A stretch of DNA of 64,000 nucleotides from Staphylococcus agnetis (GCF_002901865.1 NZ_PPQF01000056.1:62001-126000), one strand, 5' to 3'; shown: positions 20,697 to 31,133, counted from the stretch's first letter. A program made the numbers and translations. The notes: a model not told the origin generated them from the letters alone.

Positions 20697-21974
20697 GTGG
20701 CAAAGCAACTACCAAAAGATCCAGGATTGGATAACACATTTAAAGTTTTAAAAGAGGCATATACATATGTACCGTGCCGCTTAGAAAAATTTAATTCTAA
20801 AGCATTTCAAACAACAGGTATGGGCATGAAGCCTATTGCAGTGATTAGTGGGAAAGAGGCTGCAGAGTTATTCTACAATAATGATGTCATGCAACGTGAA
20901 AAAACATTGCCTAAACGTGTGGTGAATACTCTGTTTGGTAAAGGTGCCATTCATACGACAAAAGGCAAAGTACACGTGGATCGTAAAGCATTGTTTATGT
21001 CTCTAATGACAGAAGAGAATTTAAAGTATTTACGTGAACTTACTCGTAATCATTGGTTTATGCATACAGAACATATGCAAAATCAAAGAGAGGTTAACAT
21101 TTATAAAGAATCCATCTATGTTCTAACTAAAATTGGTTTTAGATGGGCGGGCATCCATCAAACCGCTGAAGAAGCTGAACAAAATGCAAAAGACATGGAT
21201 ATTATGATCGATTCATTCAAAGGTCTTGGCCAAACTATCGGTGGAGGATATCGTAAAGCTAAAAAAGCACGTGCACGTGTGGAACAATTCTTAGAAAAAC
21301 AAATCATTGCTGTGCGTAAAGGTAAAATTAATGCTGAACCAGGCACTGCTTTGTATGAATTTGCACATTGGGAAGATTATAAAGGTAACCCTATGGATGC
21401 GCGCTTATGTGCGATTGATTTAATGAATGTTGTGCGTCCACTTGCAGCAGTGAACCGATTTGTAAGTTATGCAGTTAAAGCGATGATTGAATATGACCAA
21501 GAGCGTATCAAATTACAAGTGTCAGATGATCCTAACTATGCATATAAATTTGCCCAAGAAGTTCGACGTATATTCCCGTTTGTACCGTTCTTACCAGGTA
21601 AACTCAAGAAAAATATTGAATTTGATGGGTATCGTATTAAAAAAGGAACTTTCACACTGTTAGATGTTTTTGGTACGACACATGATCCAGAACTTTTTGA
21701 AAATCCTTACCAATTTAATCCAGACCGTTTCGAAAATTGGGATGGCAGTCCGTTCGATTTAATTCCTCAAGGCGGAGGCGATTTCTATACAAACCATCGT
21801 TGTGCAGGTGAATGGATGACTATTATTGTAATGGAAGAAACGATTAAGTATTTTGCGAATAAAATTGATTTTGAAGCCCCTTCACAAGATTTATCTGTGA
21901 AATTAGACCAATTCCCAGGTAAAGTGACAAGTGGTACAATTATTCAAAATGTGCGTCCACGCGTACAACGATAA
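20697..21974 (+). CDS. CYP152-family fatty-acid peroxygenase / decarboxylase (OleT-like P450)
   Basis: 425 residues from GTG with GGGGGGA upstream. CYP152 enzymes use hydrogen peroxide directly to hydroxylate fatty acids at alpha/beta carbons or, in the OleT branch, to decarboxylate them to terminal alkenes. Seen here: the heme-thiolate loop QGGGDFYTNHRCAGEW with Cys369; the carboxylate-binding Arg247 in VVRPLAAVNRF; and His86 in FGKGAIHT, the position where OleT of Jeotgalicoccus has His85 and the B. subtilis hydroxylase has Gln. As I recall them, long stretches match OleT (LPKRVVNTLFGKGAIH, RKALFMSLMT, GTALYEFAHWEDY, FDLIPQGGGD). It is monocistronic, with its own terminator. The family is secure; whether alkene or hydroxy acid is the main product is not decidable from sequence. 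Confidence 0.93.
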   Translation: MAKQLPKDPGLDNTFKVLKEAYTYVPCRLEKFNSKAFQTTGMGMKPIAVISGKEAAELFYNNDVMQREKTLPKRVVNTLFGKGAIHTTKGKVHVDRKALFMSLMTEENLKYLRELTRNHWFMHTEHMQNQREVNIYKESIYVLTKIGFRWAGIHQTAEEAEQNAKDMDIMIDSFKGLGQTIGGGYRKAKKARARVEQFLEKQIIAVRKGKINAEPGTALYEFAHWEDYKGNPMDARLCAIDLMNVVRPLAAVNRFVSYAVKAMIEYDQERIKLQVSDDPNYAYKFAQEVRRIFPFVPFLPGKLKKNIEFDGYRIKKGTFTLLDVFGTTHDPELFENPYQFNPDRFENWDGSPFDLIPQGGGDFYTNHRCAGEWMTIIVMEETIKYFANKIDFEAPSQDLSVKLDQFPGKVTSGTIIQNVRPRVQR

Positions 21975-21982
21975 TCTATTAT

Positions 21983-22016
21983 AGCGGCTAGGACTTTGAT
22001 GTCCGCCGCTTTTTTG
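21983..22016 (+). terminator. Terminator after the P450 gene
   Basis: AGCGGC (21983-21988) and GGAC pair with GTCC and GCCGCT (22001-22010), followed by TTTTT. Confidence 0.87.
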
Positions 22017-22226
22017 TCTTAAAAGCCATCGATGAACGTTGAACGCTTCAATGGGTAGAAATCTTCTTAACAGTATGGTAAATATGTGGCCAAAAGAATA
22101 GCAGTTCTTGATTACGCTTTATGGTGCTGATAGCCTATTATAAAATGTTAATTTAACTTAAAATCATCGTAAATGTTATAAATATATGTAAAAAGTTTCT
22201 TTCACATGTGCATTCATAAAAACCTT

Positions 22227-22235
22227 TGCTATAAT
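22227..22235 (+). promoter_or_regulatory. Extended -10 promoter of rsgA-rpe-thiN
   Basis: TGCTATAAT is a perfect extended -10 element, 33 nt before the rsgA GTG. No strong -35 box is visible. Confidence 0.55.
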
Positions 22236-22268
22236 GAATCTGAAATCATCATTAAACGAGGTGCAAAT

Positions 22269-23144
22269 GTGAAAACAGGACGTATTATAAGATCGATAAG
22301 CGGTGTCTACAGAGTTGATGTGGATGGTCAATTATATGATGCAAAACCTAGAGGGCTATTTAGAAAAAAACAAATATCACCAATTGTTGGTGACATTGTT
22401 GATATCGATGACGAAACGCATGCATCAGGGTACATTCAGCATATCCACCCACGAGACAATGAGTTAAAACGTCCACCTGTGAGTAATATAGATTTACTCG
22501 TAATAGTTATGAGTGCGGTATCGCCTAATTTTTCGACGCAGTTACTTGATCGTTTTTTAGTGATTGGTCACTCTTATGGGTTAAAGCCTCGTATTGTGGT
22601 GACAAAAAAGGATTTAGCTTCTGATGATGAGGTGCGGTCGGTTAATGAGATATTAGAAGTATATAAAAAAATAGGTTATGCGACACAATTTATCGGTAAA
22701 ACAGATAAAGCAGAGGATATTTTTAATGAATGGGAACCAGGACTTGCTGTTTTAAGTGGACAGTCAGGTGTAGGGAAATCTACGCTATTAAATAAATATC
22801 AGCCTACATTCAATATTGAAACTAATGAAATATCAACATCATTGAATCGTGGGAAACATACGACAAGACATGTGGAATTATACCCCCGTCATAATGGATT
22901 TATTGCAGATACACCAGGTTTTAGTGCTTTGGACTTTGATCATATCGACAAGGACACTTTGAGAGATAATTTTATCGAAATTAGTCAATACGGTGCATCA
23001 TGCAAATTTAGAGACTGTTATCATACGAATGAGCCTAAGTGTCATGTTAAAAAAATGGTAGAAGAAGGTGAAATTGAACCTTTTAGATATCAACATTACG
23101 TACAATTACTCAATGAAATTTCAAATCGAAAGGTGAAATACTAA
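22269..23144 (+). CDS. rsgA: Ribosome small-subunit GTPase RsgA
   Basis: 291 residues. A circularly permuted GTPase that assists late 30S maturation. Order of parts: N-terminal OB domain ([19 protein letters not shown]), G4 (VTKKD), G1 P-loop [10 protein letters not shown]3 DTPGF, and a C-terminal zinc module [18 protein letters not shown] chose the GTG at 22269 because GAGGTG lies just upstream and the family begins (M)KTGRI; the open frame from 22206 adds 21 unmatched residues and would start inside the promoter. Confidence 0.95.
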   Translation: MKTGRIIRSISGVYRVDVDGQLYDAKPRGLFRKKQISPIVGDIVDIDDETHASGYIQHIHPRDNELKRPPVSNIDLLVIVMSAVSPNFSTQLLDRFLVIGHSYGLKPRIVVTKKDLASDDEVRSVNEILEVYKKIGYATQFIGKTDKAEDIFNEWEPGLAVLSGQSGVGKSTLLNKYQPTFNIETNEISTSLNRGKHTTRHVELYPRHNGFIADTPGFSALDFDHIDKDTLRDNFIEISQYGASCKFRDCYHTNEPKCHVKKMVEEGEIEPFRYQHYVQLLNEISNRKVKY

Positions 23145-23794
23145 TGACTAAAATTTTTCCTTCTTTATTATCAGCTGATTTTATGAATCTTGAAAAAGAA
23201 ATTGAAAAACTAACTGAAGCCGGTGTAGATGGCTTACATTTTGATGTAATGGATGGTCAATTTGTGCCAAACATCTCAATTGGGTTTCCAATTTTAGAGG
23301 CGTTACGGGCAAAAACAATATTACCTATAGATGTGCATTTAATGATTGCCAATCCTGAACAATATATAGATACATTTTGCGATAAAGGTGCAGATAAAGT
23401 TTCAGTGCATCTAGAAGCGACACCGCATATTCATAGAGCGGTACAAAAAATTAAAGCACATGGTAAAGAAGCCGGTGTAGTGATTAACCCAGGTACACCT
23501 GTATCGCAACTCCATAGTATCTTACACGATGTTGACTTTGTTTTAGTAATGTCTGTGAATCCGGGATTTGGCGGTCAAACATTTATTCCGCAAGCTGTAG
23601 ACAAAATTAAAATGCTCGATGCGTTTAGAACAGAACACCAACTCAATTTTAAAATTGAAGTGGATGGCGGTGTCAATGATCAAACTGCTCAATCCGTTAT
23701 TGAGGCCGGTGCAGACTGGCTTGTAGCAGGTTCTTACTTTTTTAAGTTTGATGCGTACGATGTAGCTCTAAAACATTTAAAATGTGAGGGATAA
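23144..23794 (+). CDS. rpe: Ribulose-phosphate 3-epimerase
   Basis: 216 residues. It interconverts ribulose 5-phosphate and xylulose 5-phosphate in the pentose phosphate pathway. The TIM-barrel metal-binding residues are in HFDVMDGQFVPN, DVHLMI and EVDGGVN, and VNPGFGGQ is the phosphate loop. The start overlaps the rsgA stop by one base (TAATG), a common rsgA-rpe-thiN arrangement. Confidence 0.97.
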   Translation: MTKIFPSLLSADFMNLEKEIEKLTEAGVDGLHFDVMDGQFVPNISIGFPILEALRAKTILPIDVHLMIANPEQYIDTFCDKGADKVSVHLEATPHIHRAVQKIKAHGKEAGVVINPGTPVSQLHSILHDVDFVLVMSVNPGFGGQTFIPQAVDKIKMLDAFRTEHQLNFKIEVDGGVNDQTAQSVIEAGADWLVAGSYFFKFDAYDVALKHLKCEG

Positions 23795-23797
23795 TTG

Positions 23798-24433
23798 ATG
23801 AAAAAACGTGTTCATTTGTTATGTAGTCAACGTAATATACCAAATCGCTTATTACAAAAAAAGGTTAATGAAGATTGGATAGGCGTAGACCGCGGCACAC
23901 TCGTATTACTACAATCAAAGATACAACCGGTATATGCGGTAGGTGATTTTGATTCAGTTACAATTGAGGAAAAGCAGTGGATAGAAGCACGTATGAACAT
24001 TGAAACCATGCCAAAAGAAAAGGATGTCACTGATCTCGCGTATGCTGTTCAAAAAGCATTAGAGATGGGATACAAAAAAATTAAAATTTATGGGGCGACA
24101 GGTGGTCGATTAGATCATTTTATGGGTGCCATGCAATTATTAAAACATGCAGATTTTAAAGATAAAAAAATACAACTCATCGATCAACGTAATGTCATTG
24201 AATTATTAACGCCAGGCACATACACAAAACGTGTGAAACGTCGGTACCCATACATTTCATTTATTCCAGCCACTGATTATGCGACCTTATCATTAAAAGG
24301 TTTCAAATACGAGCTTGATAACAAACATTTAGAACAAGGTGCAACGTTAACCATTTCAAATGAATTTAAAGTCAACGATGCAGAAATCCTTCTACACGAA
24401 GGTATGCTGTATCAAATTCGAAGTAAAGATTAA
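23798..24433 (+). CDS. thiN: Thiamine pyrophosphokinase
   Basis: 211 residues. It makes thiamine diphosphate from thiamine and ATP. Catalytic Asp-rich motifs are present: GVDRGTL, VGDFDS, EKDVTDLAYAVQKAL and GATGGRLDHFMG. The ATG at 23798, eight nt after GAGGG, is preferred to the adjacent TTG at 23795. Last gene of its operon; it ends convergently with rpmB. Confidence 0.95.
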   Translation: MKKRVHLLCSQRNIPNRLLQKKVNEDWIGVDRGTLVLLQSKIQPVYAVGDFDSVTIEEKQWIEARMNIETMPKEKDVTDLAYAVQKALEMGYKKIKIYGATGGRLDHFMGAMQLLKHADFKDKKIQLIDQRNVIELLTPGTYTKRVKRRYPYISFIPATDYATLSLKGFKYELDNKHLEQGATLTISNEFKVNDAEILLHEGMLYQIRSKD

Positions 24434-24437
24434 AAAA

Positions 24438-24470
24438 AATCCCGTGTCTTCCACATAAAGACACGGGATT
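24438..24470. terminator. Bidirectional terminator between thiN and rpmB
   Basis: AATCCCGTGTCTT (24438-24450) pairs perfectly with AAGACACGGGATT (24458-24470). The minus-strand side ends in eight T, the plus-strand side in TTTACT, so it suits rpmB best and serves both. Confidence 0.88.
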
Positions 24471-24514
24471 TACTATATCAAAAATTTCTCAATTGAGAGA
24501 CGTGCTACTGATAA

Positions 24515-24703
24515 TTACACGCGAGTAACTTTACCAGATTTTAAAGCACGAGCTGAAACCCAAACTTTTTTAGGTTTACCATCAACTAAAATTCTAACTT
24601 TTTGTAAGTTAGCATTCCAACGACGTTTAGTTGAGTTTAATGCGTGTGAACGGTGGTTACCCGTTGACGCTTTACGGCCTGTTACGAAACATTGTTTACC
24701 CAT
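24515..24703 (-). CDS. rpmB: 50S ribosomal protein L28
   Basis: 62 residues, [22 protein letters not shown] to the end [10 protein letters not shown], the usual length. A component of the large subunit. Two ATG codons are adjacent; the second (24703) matches the family start and sits 7 nt from AAGGAGG, the first would add one Met. It is monocistronic on the minus strand. A possible promoter is TTGAAT (24767-24772), 17 nt, TATGTA (24744-24749). Confidence 0.97.
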   Translation of the reverse strand: MGKQCFVTGRKASTGNHRSHALNSTKRRWNANLQKVRILVDGKPKKVWVSARALKSGKVTRV

Positions 24704-24706
24704 CAT

Positions 24707-25143
24707 CGTACCTCCTTTAAGAAATACAAATACACTTTGCTACTACATACTAAGGTAATATACCATATTCAAATTTTTAAAGCAATAAAAAATAGATGAT
24801 ATATTAGAAAATACTTTGTGCATGACGTACTTTCTGATATAATCTTAAATTGTGATTAAATATTTGCATGTTTACAAAATCTTTAAATAAGGTAGTTCCT
24901 TATGGAAAGGTTTAAATAAATTTAGTAAGATAGATATAAATATGTAAATCGATACTAATGGGAAAGTATGTTAGTGAGACATAAGTGCATTATTTTTAAT
25001 GTACGTCAACAAAAATGAATGGGTATATAAGGTGTTATGTTTTCTAACTTCCGATAAACGAATTCGAGATCAAACATCTAAGGTCATCCAAGTTATTTCT
25101 TGTAACTCCATATATACAAGTGTTGAATAAGGAGGCGTTATTT
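24707..25143 (+). other. Long intergenic region with probable 5' leader of yloU-fakA
   Basis: Apart from the rpmB upstream region, about 290 nt separate the + strand promoter at 24815-24843 from the yloU start. The stretch is AT-rich and has several small dyads (ATAAGG/CCTTAT at 24888-24903; GTGCATT/AATGTAC near 24985-25004), but no T-box, riboswitch or ORF that I recognise. Confidence 0.4.
24815..24843 (+). promoter_or_regulatory. Promoter upstream of yloU-fakA
   Basis: TTTGTG (24815-24820), 17 nt, then TATAAT (24838-24843) with a TG extension at 24835-24836. Confidence 0.55.
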
Positions 25144-25518
25144 ATGTCATTAGAAATTACAAATGATTACGGCAGCATAGATATTTCAAACGAGGTAATT
25201 GCATCAGTAGTAGGTGGCAAAGCAGTGGAATGCTATGGCATCGTTGGAATGGCTTCACGTCAACAAGTTCGTGATGGGTTAGCAGAAATTTTAGGTCATG
25301 AGAACTACGCGAAAGGTATTGTAGTTAAAGAAGATAACGGTATTTTGGATGTAGATATGTATATTATAGTCAGCTACGGTGTGAAAATTTCTGAAGTAGC
25401 GCAAAATGTACAAGCTACCGTGAAGTATACACTTGAACATACACTAAAATTAAAAGTGAATTCAGTAAATATTTTTGTACAGGGCGTGCGTTTTAATAAC
25501 GACGGTAATGACAAATAG
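25144..25518 (+). CDS. yloU: Asp23/Gls24 family protein YloU
   Basis: 124 residues. Alkaline-shock (Asp23/Gls24) family, small alpha/beta proteins associated with envelope stress; function unclear. The family core IDISNEVIASVVGGKAVECYGIVGMA and the C-terminal VNSVNIFVQGVRF are present. Start chosen at the ATG 8 nt after GGAGGC; the open frame from 25120 begins before that ribosome binding site. It is paired with fakA (12 nt gap), as in other Bacillales. Confidence 0.92.
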   Translation: MSLEITNDYGSIDISNEVIASVVGGKAVECYGIVGMASRQQVRDGLAEILGHENYAKGIVVKEDNGILDVDMYIIVSYGVKISEVAQNVQATVKYTLEHTLKLKVNSVNIFVQGVRFNNDGNDK

Positions 25519-25530
25519 GAGGACATTCGG

Positions 25531-27189
25531 ATGGTTACGAAAATCAACGGTGATTTATTTGCCGAAATGATTATACAGGGAGCACAAAATTTATCTAATA
25601 ATGCGGATATGGTAGATGCATTGAATGTATATCCAGTTCCAGACGGGGATACAGGAACGAATATGAATCTTTCAATGACGTCAGGTAGAGAAGAAGTTCA
25701 AAACAATCCTACGCACCATATCGGGGAATTAGGTAAGACATTTTCTAAAGGTTTATTGATGGGCGCACGTGGTAATTCAGGTGTTATTCTGTCACAAATT
25801 TTTAGAGGATTTTCTAAAGCATTAGAAAATGAAAAAGAAATTGATGCGCAAGGCTTTGTTAAAAGTTTCGAAGCCGGTGTTAACACAGCATATAAAGCAG
25901 TCATGAAACCTGTTGAAGGTACTATTTTAACAGTGGCTAAAGATGCTGCGCACGCTGCGACAGAAAAATTAAATGATACAGATAACTGTTTAGAAATTAT
26001 GGAACATGTCTATGAAGCAGCGTTAAAGTCACTTGAAAATACGCCAAATCTACTCCCGGTTTTAAAAGAAGTTGGCGTTGTTGATAGTGGGGGTAAAGGC
26101 TTAACACTTGTTTATGAAGGTTTCTTGATGGCCATGAAAGGCGAAAAAATTGAAAAGAAAGCACCTAGCGTTGATAAAGAAGCATTTTTTAATGATGAAC
26201 ATGACTTCCATGGTGTCATTAATACCGAGGATATCGTTTACGGTTATTGTACTGAAATGATGGTGCGCTTTTTACCAGGAAAAGCAAAATTTGATGAAAC
26301 TACATTTAGAGATGACATGAGTCAGTTCGGTGATTCTTTACTTGTGATTAGTGACGATGAAATTGTTAAAGTCCACGTTCATACTGAAACACCAGGTGAG
26401 GTATTCACGTTCGGCCAAAAGTATGGTGAATTAATTAAAGTTAAAGCTGAAAATATGCGTGAACAACATCGTGAAGTTTTACGTAAAGAAGCTGCTAAAG
26501 CTAATGATGCCGAGGCAGAGTCAAATGAACCAGTTGAAACAGCTATTATTACAATTTCAATGGGCGATGGCATTACAAAACTATTCAAATCGATGGGTGC
26601 CACGCATGTGATTAGTGGCGGACAAACTATGAATCCTTCTACTGAAGACATTGTGAAAGTTATTGAACAAAGTGGTTGTAAACGTGCAATTATTTTACCT
26701 AATAACAAAAATATTCAAATGGCAAGTCAACAAGCTGCTGAAATTGTTGATGTTGAAGCAGTGGTTGTACCTACAAAAACCATTCCACAAGGTATTACGG
26801 CGATGTTCAATTACGACAGTACGGTTGATTTAAAACAAAATCAAGACGTAATGACGTCAGCATTAGAAGATGTGAAGTCTGGGTCGATTACGTATGCGGT
26901 ACGTGATACTAAAATTGACGGTATTACTATCGAAAAAGATGCGTTTATGGGCTTAGTTGAAGATAAGATTGTTGTAAGTGATAAGGATGTTCACGTGACG
27001 TTACAGAAAACATTAGACAAAATGTTAGATGAAGATAGCGAAATTTTAACGATTATCGTTGGTGAAGAAGCAACTGAAGCACAAACAGAATGGATTGAAT
27101 CCTATATGGAGTCGAACTATGAAGATGTGGAAGTTGAAATTCAACAAGGTCAACAACCAATCTATCCTTATTTTTTCTCAGTTGAATAA
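25531..27189 (+). CDS. fakA: Fatty-acid kinase catalytic subunit FakA
   Basis: 552 residues. FakA phosphorylates fatty acids presented by FakB proteins so that host fatty acids can enter phospholipid through PlsX/PlsY; in S. aureus it also affects virulence regulation. The N-terminal DhaL-type nucleotide-binding domain shows [21 protein letters not shown] near residue 30 and [14 protein letters not shown]; a middle domain and a C-terminal DegV-like domain (about 340-550) follow. GGAGGA precedes the ATG. Confidence 0.96.
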   Translation: MVTKINGDLFAEMIIQGAQNLSNNADMVDALNVYPVPDGDTGTNMNLSMTSGREEVQNNPTHHIGELGKTFSKGLLMGARGNSGVILSQIFRGFSKALENEKEIDAQGFVKSFEAGVNTAYKAVMKPVEGTILTVAKDAAHAATEKLNDTDNCLEIMEHVYEAALKSLENTPNLLPVLKEVGVVDSGGKGLTLVYEGFLMAMKGEKIEKKAPSVDKEAFFNDEHDFHGVINTEDIVYGYCTEMMVRFLPGKAKFDETTFRDDMSQFGDSLLVISDDEIVKVHVHTETPGEVFTFGQKYGELIKVKAENMREQHREVLRKEAAKANDAEAESNEPVETAIITISMGDGITKLFKSMGATHVISGGQTMNPSTEDIVKVIEQSGCKRAIILPNNKNIQMASQQAAEIVDVEAVVVPTKTIPQGITAMFNYDSTVDLKQNQDVMTSALEDVKSGSITYAVRDTKIDGITIEKDAFMGLVEDKIVVSDKDVHVTLQKTLDKMLDEDSEILTIIVGEEATEAQTEWIESYMESNYEDVEVEIQQGQQPIYPYFFSVE

Positions 27190-27196
27190 ATTTTTT

Positions 27197-27241
27197 AAAG
27201 TCACAGGATATGGGTATAAACCATTAACCTGTGATTTTTTT
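27197..27241 (+). terminator. Terminator after fakA
   Basis: AAAGTCACAGG (27197-27207) pairs with CCTGTGATTTT (27228-27238), one G-U, with a T-run continuing to 27241. Confidence 0.82.
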
Positions 27242-27299
27242 GGAATAATATATGCGCATTTGTAATCAATATCACAATATTTCAATACATGAAAATGCT

Positions 27300-27308
27300 T
27301 GTTATAAT
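27300..27308 (+). promoter_or_regulatory. Extended -10 promoter of sdaAB-sdaAA-recG
   Basis: TGTTATAAT is a perfect extended -10, 40 nt before sdaAB; TTCAAT at 27281-27286 may serve as a weak -35. Confidence 0.55.
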
Positions 27309-27347
27309 GTGAATGTCTTGCATTAATTTGCAACTAGGGGGAATGAA

Positions 27348-28016
27348 ATGATGAAATATAAAAGTGTTTTTGACATTATAGGTCCTACGATGGTTGGCCC
27401 ATCGTCTTCTCATACAGCTGGTGCTGTGCGTATAGGTCTCGTTGCAAGAGATTTATTTGGCAAGCAACCACAGCAAGCAGATATTTATTTATATGGTTCA
27501 TTTATGGAAACATATCGTGGACACGGTACCGATGTTGCACTTGTTGGTGGACTTTTAGGTTATGATACGGACGATAGTCGTATCGAAAGCAGTCTTGAAA
27601 CAGCAAAAGCAGAAGGTATGCGTATCAATTTCATTGAAATGGCGGAAGAGCGGGCACACCCGAATACAGCGATTATTGATATGATTGATGGTGACCATCA
27701 TATATCGGTTGAAGGTGTCTCTATTGGTGGCGGTAAAATTGAAATTGTTGCCATTAACGGTTTTAAATTAGCAATAAGTGGCAATTATCCAACATTACTC
27801 GTTTTTCATCAGGATACATTTGGTACGATTGGTAAAGTGGCAAATATCATTGGTGATCATAGTATCAACGTTGGTAGTATGCAAGTGGCACGTAAAGAAA
27901 AAGGTGACCAAGCACTGATGACATGTGAACTTGATGAAGATATAAGTGAAGCAATTTTAAATGAAATTCGTCAAGTACCTGGTGTAGTAACAGTCTCCTT
28001 AATGGGTGATGCGTAA
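27348..28016 (+). CDS. sdaAB: L-serine dehydratase, beta subunit
   Basis: 222 residues (221 if the second of two adjacent ATG codons, 27351, is used; that better matches the family start MKYKSVFDIIGPTMVGPSSSHTAGA). With SdaAA it converts L-serine to pyruvate and ammonia with an iron-sulfur cluster. The substrate-side GPSSSHTAGAVRIG motif is at the N-terminus and an ACT domain (ISGNYPTLLVFHQDTFGTIGKVANIIGDHSINV) at the C-terminus. AGGGGG precedes it. Confidence 0.95.
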   Translation: MMKYKSVFDIIGPTMVGPSSSHTAGAVRIGLVARDLFGKQPQQADIYLYGSFMETYRGHGTDVALVGGLLGYDTDDSRIESSLETAKAEGMRINFIEMAEERAHPNTAIIDMIDGDHHISVEGVSIGGGKIEIVAINGFKLAISGNYPTLLVFHQDTFGTIGKVANIIGDHSINVGSMQVARKEKGDQALMTCELDEDISEAILNEIRQVPGVVTVSLMGDA

Positions 28017-28033
28017 ATGATGGAGGGGATAGC

Positions 28034-28903
28034 ATGTTTAAAAATGTTAAAGAACTAATCGCTAAATGTGAAGCTGAAGATAAAGCGATTTATGAAGTGA
28101 TGATGGAGCAAGAAATGGCCGTTACGGGTTTAACAAAAGAAGAAGTCTATGCTCATATGAATAAAAACTTAGAAACGATGGAAAATGCTGTTGAAGAAGG
28201 TATCAATGGTGTCACTTCAAAAACAGGCTTAACTGGCGGTGACGCAGTATTAATGAAACAGTACATTGAAAGCGGTGGTTCTATCGCTGGAGATACGTTA
28301 CTTGATGCAGTTAGTAAAGCGGTTGCGACAAATGAAGTCAATGCAGCGATGGGGAAAATATGTGCGACACCAACAGCCGGATCAGCTGGTGTAGTGCCAG
28401 GGGTGTTATTTGCATTAAAGGATAAATTACAACTTTCACGTACAGATATGTTAAACTTTTTATTAACATCAGGGGCGTTTGGATTTGTAGTAGCCAACAA
28501 TGCGTCGATTTCTGGTGCTGCTGGCGGTTGTCAAGCTGAAGTGGGTTCTGCAGCAGCGATGGCAGCTGCCGCAGTAGTTGAAGCTGCGGGCGGTACACCA
28601 AGACAATCTGCAGAAGGTTTTGCGATTTGCATGAAAAATATGCTGGGCTTAGTATGTGACCCAGTCGCAGGATTGGTTGAAGTTCCATGTGTTAAACGAA
28701 ATGCTGCTGGTGCTTCCAATGCTATCGTTTCAGCTGATATGGCGTTAGCCGGTATTGAATCACGTATTCCAACGGATGAAGTCATAGATGCGATGTATCG
28801 TATTGGGCAAACGATGCCGTCTGCATTACGTGAAACAGGACGTGGTGGCCTTGCAGGTACGCCTACAGGTCAACGCCTCAAACAACAAATCTTTGGTGAT
28901 TAA
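28034..28903 (+). CDS. sdaAA: L-serine dehydratase, alpha subunit
   Basis: 289 residues. The catalytic subunit holding an oxygen-sensitive [4Fe-4S] cluster. Cluster and active-site segments are visible: [33 protein letters not shown] and [19 protein letters not shown]. The N-terminal helical region is somewhat short but complete. GGAGGGGA lies ahead of the ATG. recG starts 2 nt after the stop. Confidence 0.96.
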   Translation: MFKNVKELIAKCEAEDKAIYEVMMEQEMAVTGLTKEEVYAHMNKNLETMENAVEEGINGVTSKTGLTGGDAVLMKQYIESGGSIAGDTLLDAVSKAVATNEVNAAMGKICATPTAGSAGVVPGVLFALKDKLQLSRTDMLNFLLTSGAFGFVVANNASISGAAGGCQAEVGSAAAMAAAAVVEAAGGTPRQSAEGFAICMKNMLGLVCDPVAGLVEVPCVKRNAAGASNAIVSADMALAGIESRIPTDEVIDAMYRIGQTMPSALRETGRGGLAGTPTGQRLKQQIFGD

Positions 28904-28904
28904 T

Positions 28905-30950
28905 ATGACAAAAGTAAACCTCATTGAAAATCCTTATGAGTTAAAGGACATCAAAGGGTTGGGGCCGAAACGGCTTCAAATTCTTAATGAAATGAATATA
29001 TGGAGTATACAAGACTTAATACTTCATTTGCCAACGCGTTATGAAGATAATTCACTTGTTGATTTAAATGACGCTGATAATGAATCTACAGTGACAGTAC
29101 AAGGTGAGGTCTATTCCTCGCCAACTGTCGCTTTTTTTGGACGTAATAAATCTAAACTAACAGTACACGTCATGATTAACGGCATTGCAGTGAAAGTTGT
29201 GTTTTTTAATCAACCTTATCTTAAAAAGAACATTCAACTACATCAACCTGTCGTGATTAAAGGCAAATGGCTCAAACATAAACAAGAGATTAACGGCACT
29301 AAAATGATGTTTGATCTATCTCAAGTAGAAGCGGCACAATTCACTCCTATTTATCGCGTGAAAGAAGGATTGAAACAAAAACCGCTTAACGACATGATTC
29401 AGAAAACCTTAAAAGACGTGACGATTCATGAGTGGCTACCTAGCGATTTACGCAAAAAATATAAATTAGAAACATTAAATGATACTATAAATGCTTTGCA
29501 TCAAGCTAAAGATAAGCAATCATTGCTAAAAGCACGCCGGACATTTGCATTTACTGAATTTTTTATGTTTGAATTACGCATGCAATGGTTAAATCGTCTT
29601 GAAAAAGCGTCAGATCAAGCGGTAGAAGTCGATTATAATCTGGATGATGTTAAACGATTTATCGACGGGCTGCCATTTGAATTAACAGAAGGTCAAAAAA
29701 CAAGTGTCAATGAAATTTTTAGAGACTTAAAAGCGCCTATACGCATGCATCGATTACTACAAGGAGATGTAGGATCTGGTAAAACAGTCGTTGCTGCAAT
29801 ATGTATGTATGCGTTAAAAACAGCTGGCTATCAATCTGCATTGATGGTACCTACAGAAATACTGGCCGAACAACATGCAGAAAGTTTAGCGCAATTGTTT
29901 GGTGACAAAATGAACGTTGCATTATTAACAGGTTCCGTTAAAGGTAAAAAGAGACGATTATTACTTGAACAATTGGCACAAGGTGAGATTGATTGCGTTA
30001 TTGGAACGCATGCACTCATACAAGATGACGTTGTCTTTCATAATGTTGGACTTGTCATTACAGATGAGCAACATCGGTTTGGTGTTGAACAACGACAAAA
30101 GTTACGTGAGAAAGGAGCATTAAGCAATGTGCTCTTTATGACGGCTACACCGATTCCAAGAACGTTGGCAATCTCCGTTTTTGGTGAAATGGACGTATCA
30201 TCTATCAAACATTTACCAAAAGGACGAAAACCCATTCAAACTTATTGGGCTAAACATGAAGCCTATGAACAAGTTTTAAGTCAACTTAACAATGAATTGA
30301 AAAAAGGACGTCAAGCCTACGTTATCTCACCACTTATTGAAAGTTCTGAGCATCTTGAAGATGTACAAAATGTGATTGCACTCTATGACGATTTAAAAAT
30401 ACAATTACCTGAAGCGCGAATTGGAATCTTACACGGTAAGGTGACTTCAGATGAAAAAGATCAGGTCATGCATCAATTTAGTGCGCATGATATAGATGTA
30501 CTTGTTGCAACAACTGTTGTAGAAGTAGGAGTAAACGTTCCAAATGCAACTTTTATGATGATATACGATGCTGATAGATTTGGCCTGTCGACATTGCATC
30601 AATTACGAGGACGTGTCGGTCGAAGTGAACATCAAAGTTACTGTGTATTGATAGCCTCACCCAAAACTGAGACAGGTATTGAACGTATGCAAATTATGAC
30701 ACAAACGACGGATGGATTCGAATTGAGTGAGCGAGATCTAGAGATGCGTGGTCCGGGAGACTTTTTTGGAGTGAAACAAAGTGGACTTCCAGATTTTCTA
30801 GTTGGCAACATCGTTGAGGATTATCGAATGCTTGAAGTGGCAAGAGACGAAGCGGCAGAATTGATTCAAAGCGGTGTGTTTTTTACATCGCAATTTGATA
30901 AATTACGTTCGTTTATAGAAGATAATATGTTACATCAACGCTTTGATTAA
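28905..30950 (+). CDS. recG: ATP-dependent DNA helicase RecG
   Basis: 681 residues. It remodels stalled forks and branch-migrates Holliday junctions. N-terminal wedge/OB domain (about 60-150, [19 protein letters not shown]), then helicase motif [12 protein letters not shown] near 285, [11 protein letters not shown] (motif II as DEQH), [10 protein letters not shown] (motif III) and the [15 protein letters not shown] motif VI region. The ATG at 28905 gives the family N-terminus; the longer frame from 28788 overlaps sdaAA without similarity. Its ribosome binding site is weak (GGTGA), consistent with coupling to sdaAA. Confidence 0.97.
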   Translation: MTKVNLIENPYELKDIKGLGPKRLQILNEMNIWSIQDLILHLPTRYEDNSLVDLNDADNESTVTVQGEVYSSPTVAFFGRNKSKLTVHVMINGIAVKVVFFNQPYLKKNIQLHQPVVIKGKWLKHKQEINGTKMMFDLSQVEAAQFTPIYRVKEGLKQKPLNDMIQKTLKDVTIHEWLPSDLRKKYKLETLNDTINALHQAKDKQSLLKARRTFAFTEFFMFELRMQWLNRLEKASDQAVEVDYNLDDVKRFIDGLPFELTEGQKTSVNEIFRDLKAPIRMHRLLQGDVGSGKTVVAAICMYALKTAGYQSALMVPTEILAEQHAESLAQLFGDKMNVALLTGSVKGKKRRLLLEQLAQGEIDCVIGTHALIQDDVVFHNVGLVITDEQHRFGVEQRQKLREKGALSNVLFMTATPIPRTLAISVFGEMDVSSIKHLPKGRKPIQTYWAKHEAYEQVLSQLNNELKKGRQAYVISPLIESSEHLEDVQNVIALYDDLKIQLPEARIGILHGKVTSDEKDQVMHQFSAHDIDVLVATTVVEVGVNVPNATFMMIYDADRFGLSTLHQLRGRVGRSEHQSYCVLIASPKTETGIERMQIMTQTTDGFELSERDLEMRGPGDFFGVKQSGLPDFLVGNIVEDYRMLEVARDEAAELIQSGVFFTSQFDKLRSFIEDNMLHQRFD

Positions 30951-30963
30951 ATGTAACATTCTG

Positions 30964-31001
30964 AGCATTAAGACGTGAGAAACCGTACTTAATGCTTTTT
31001 T
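30964..31001 (+). terminator. Terminator after recG
   Basis: AGCATTAAG (30964-30972) pairs with CTTAATGCT (30988-30996), with an inner ACG/CGT, followed by TTTTT. Confidence 0.85.
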
Positions 31002-31133
31002 ACTATTATCCATAGTTTCCTTTAACAAATGGTCTAAAACAATGGTGATTAAAAGCCTATATTTTCATAATGCATAAGTTATCGAACCGTTAAGGTGTAA
31101 AGATATACTGTAAAATTACTGTATTAAATTATT

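Noticed and set aside
24707-25143. T-box or known riboswitch before yloU
   Set aside because: No T-box sequence, no specifier loop and no terminator/antiterminator pair could be recognised.
26379-26708. 109-codon minus-strand ORF inside fakA
   Set aside because: Antisense shadow of a conserved domain with no start signals.
28153-28785. Several minus-strand ORFs of 84-116 codons inside sdaAA
   Set aside because: They mutually overlap, lie opposite a conserved gene and lack ribosome binding sites.
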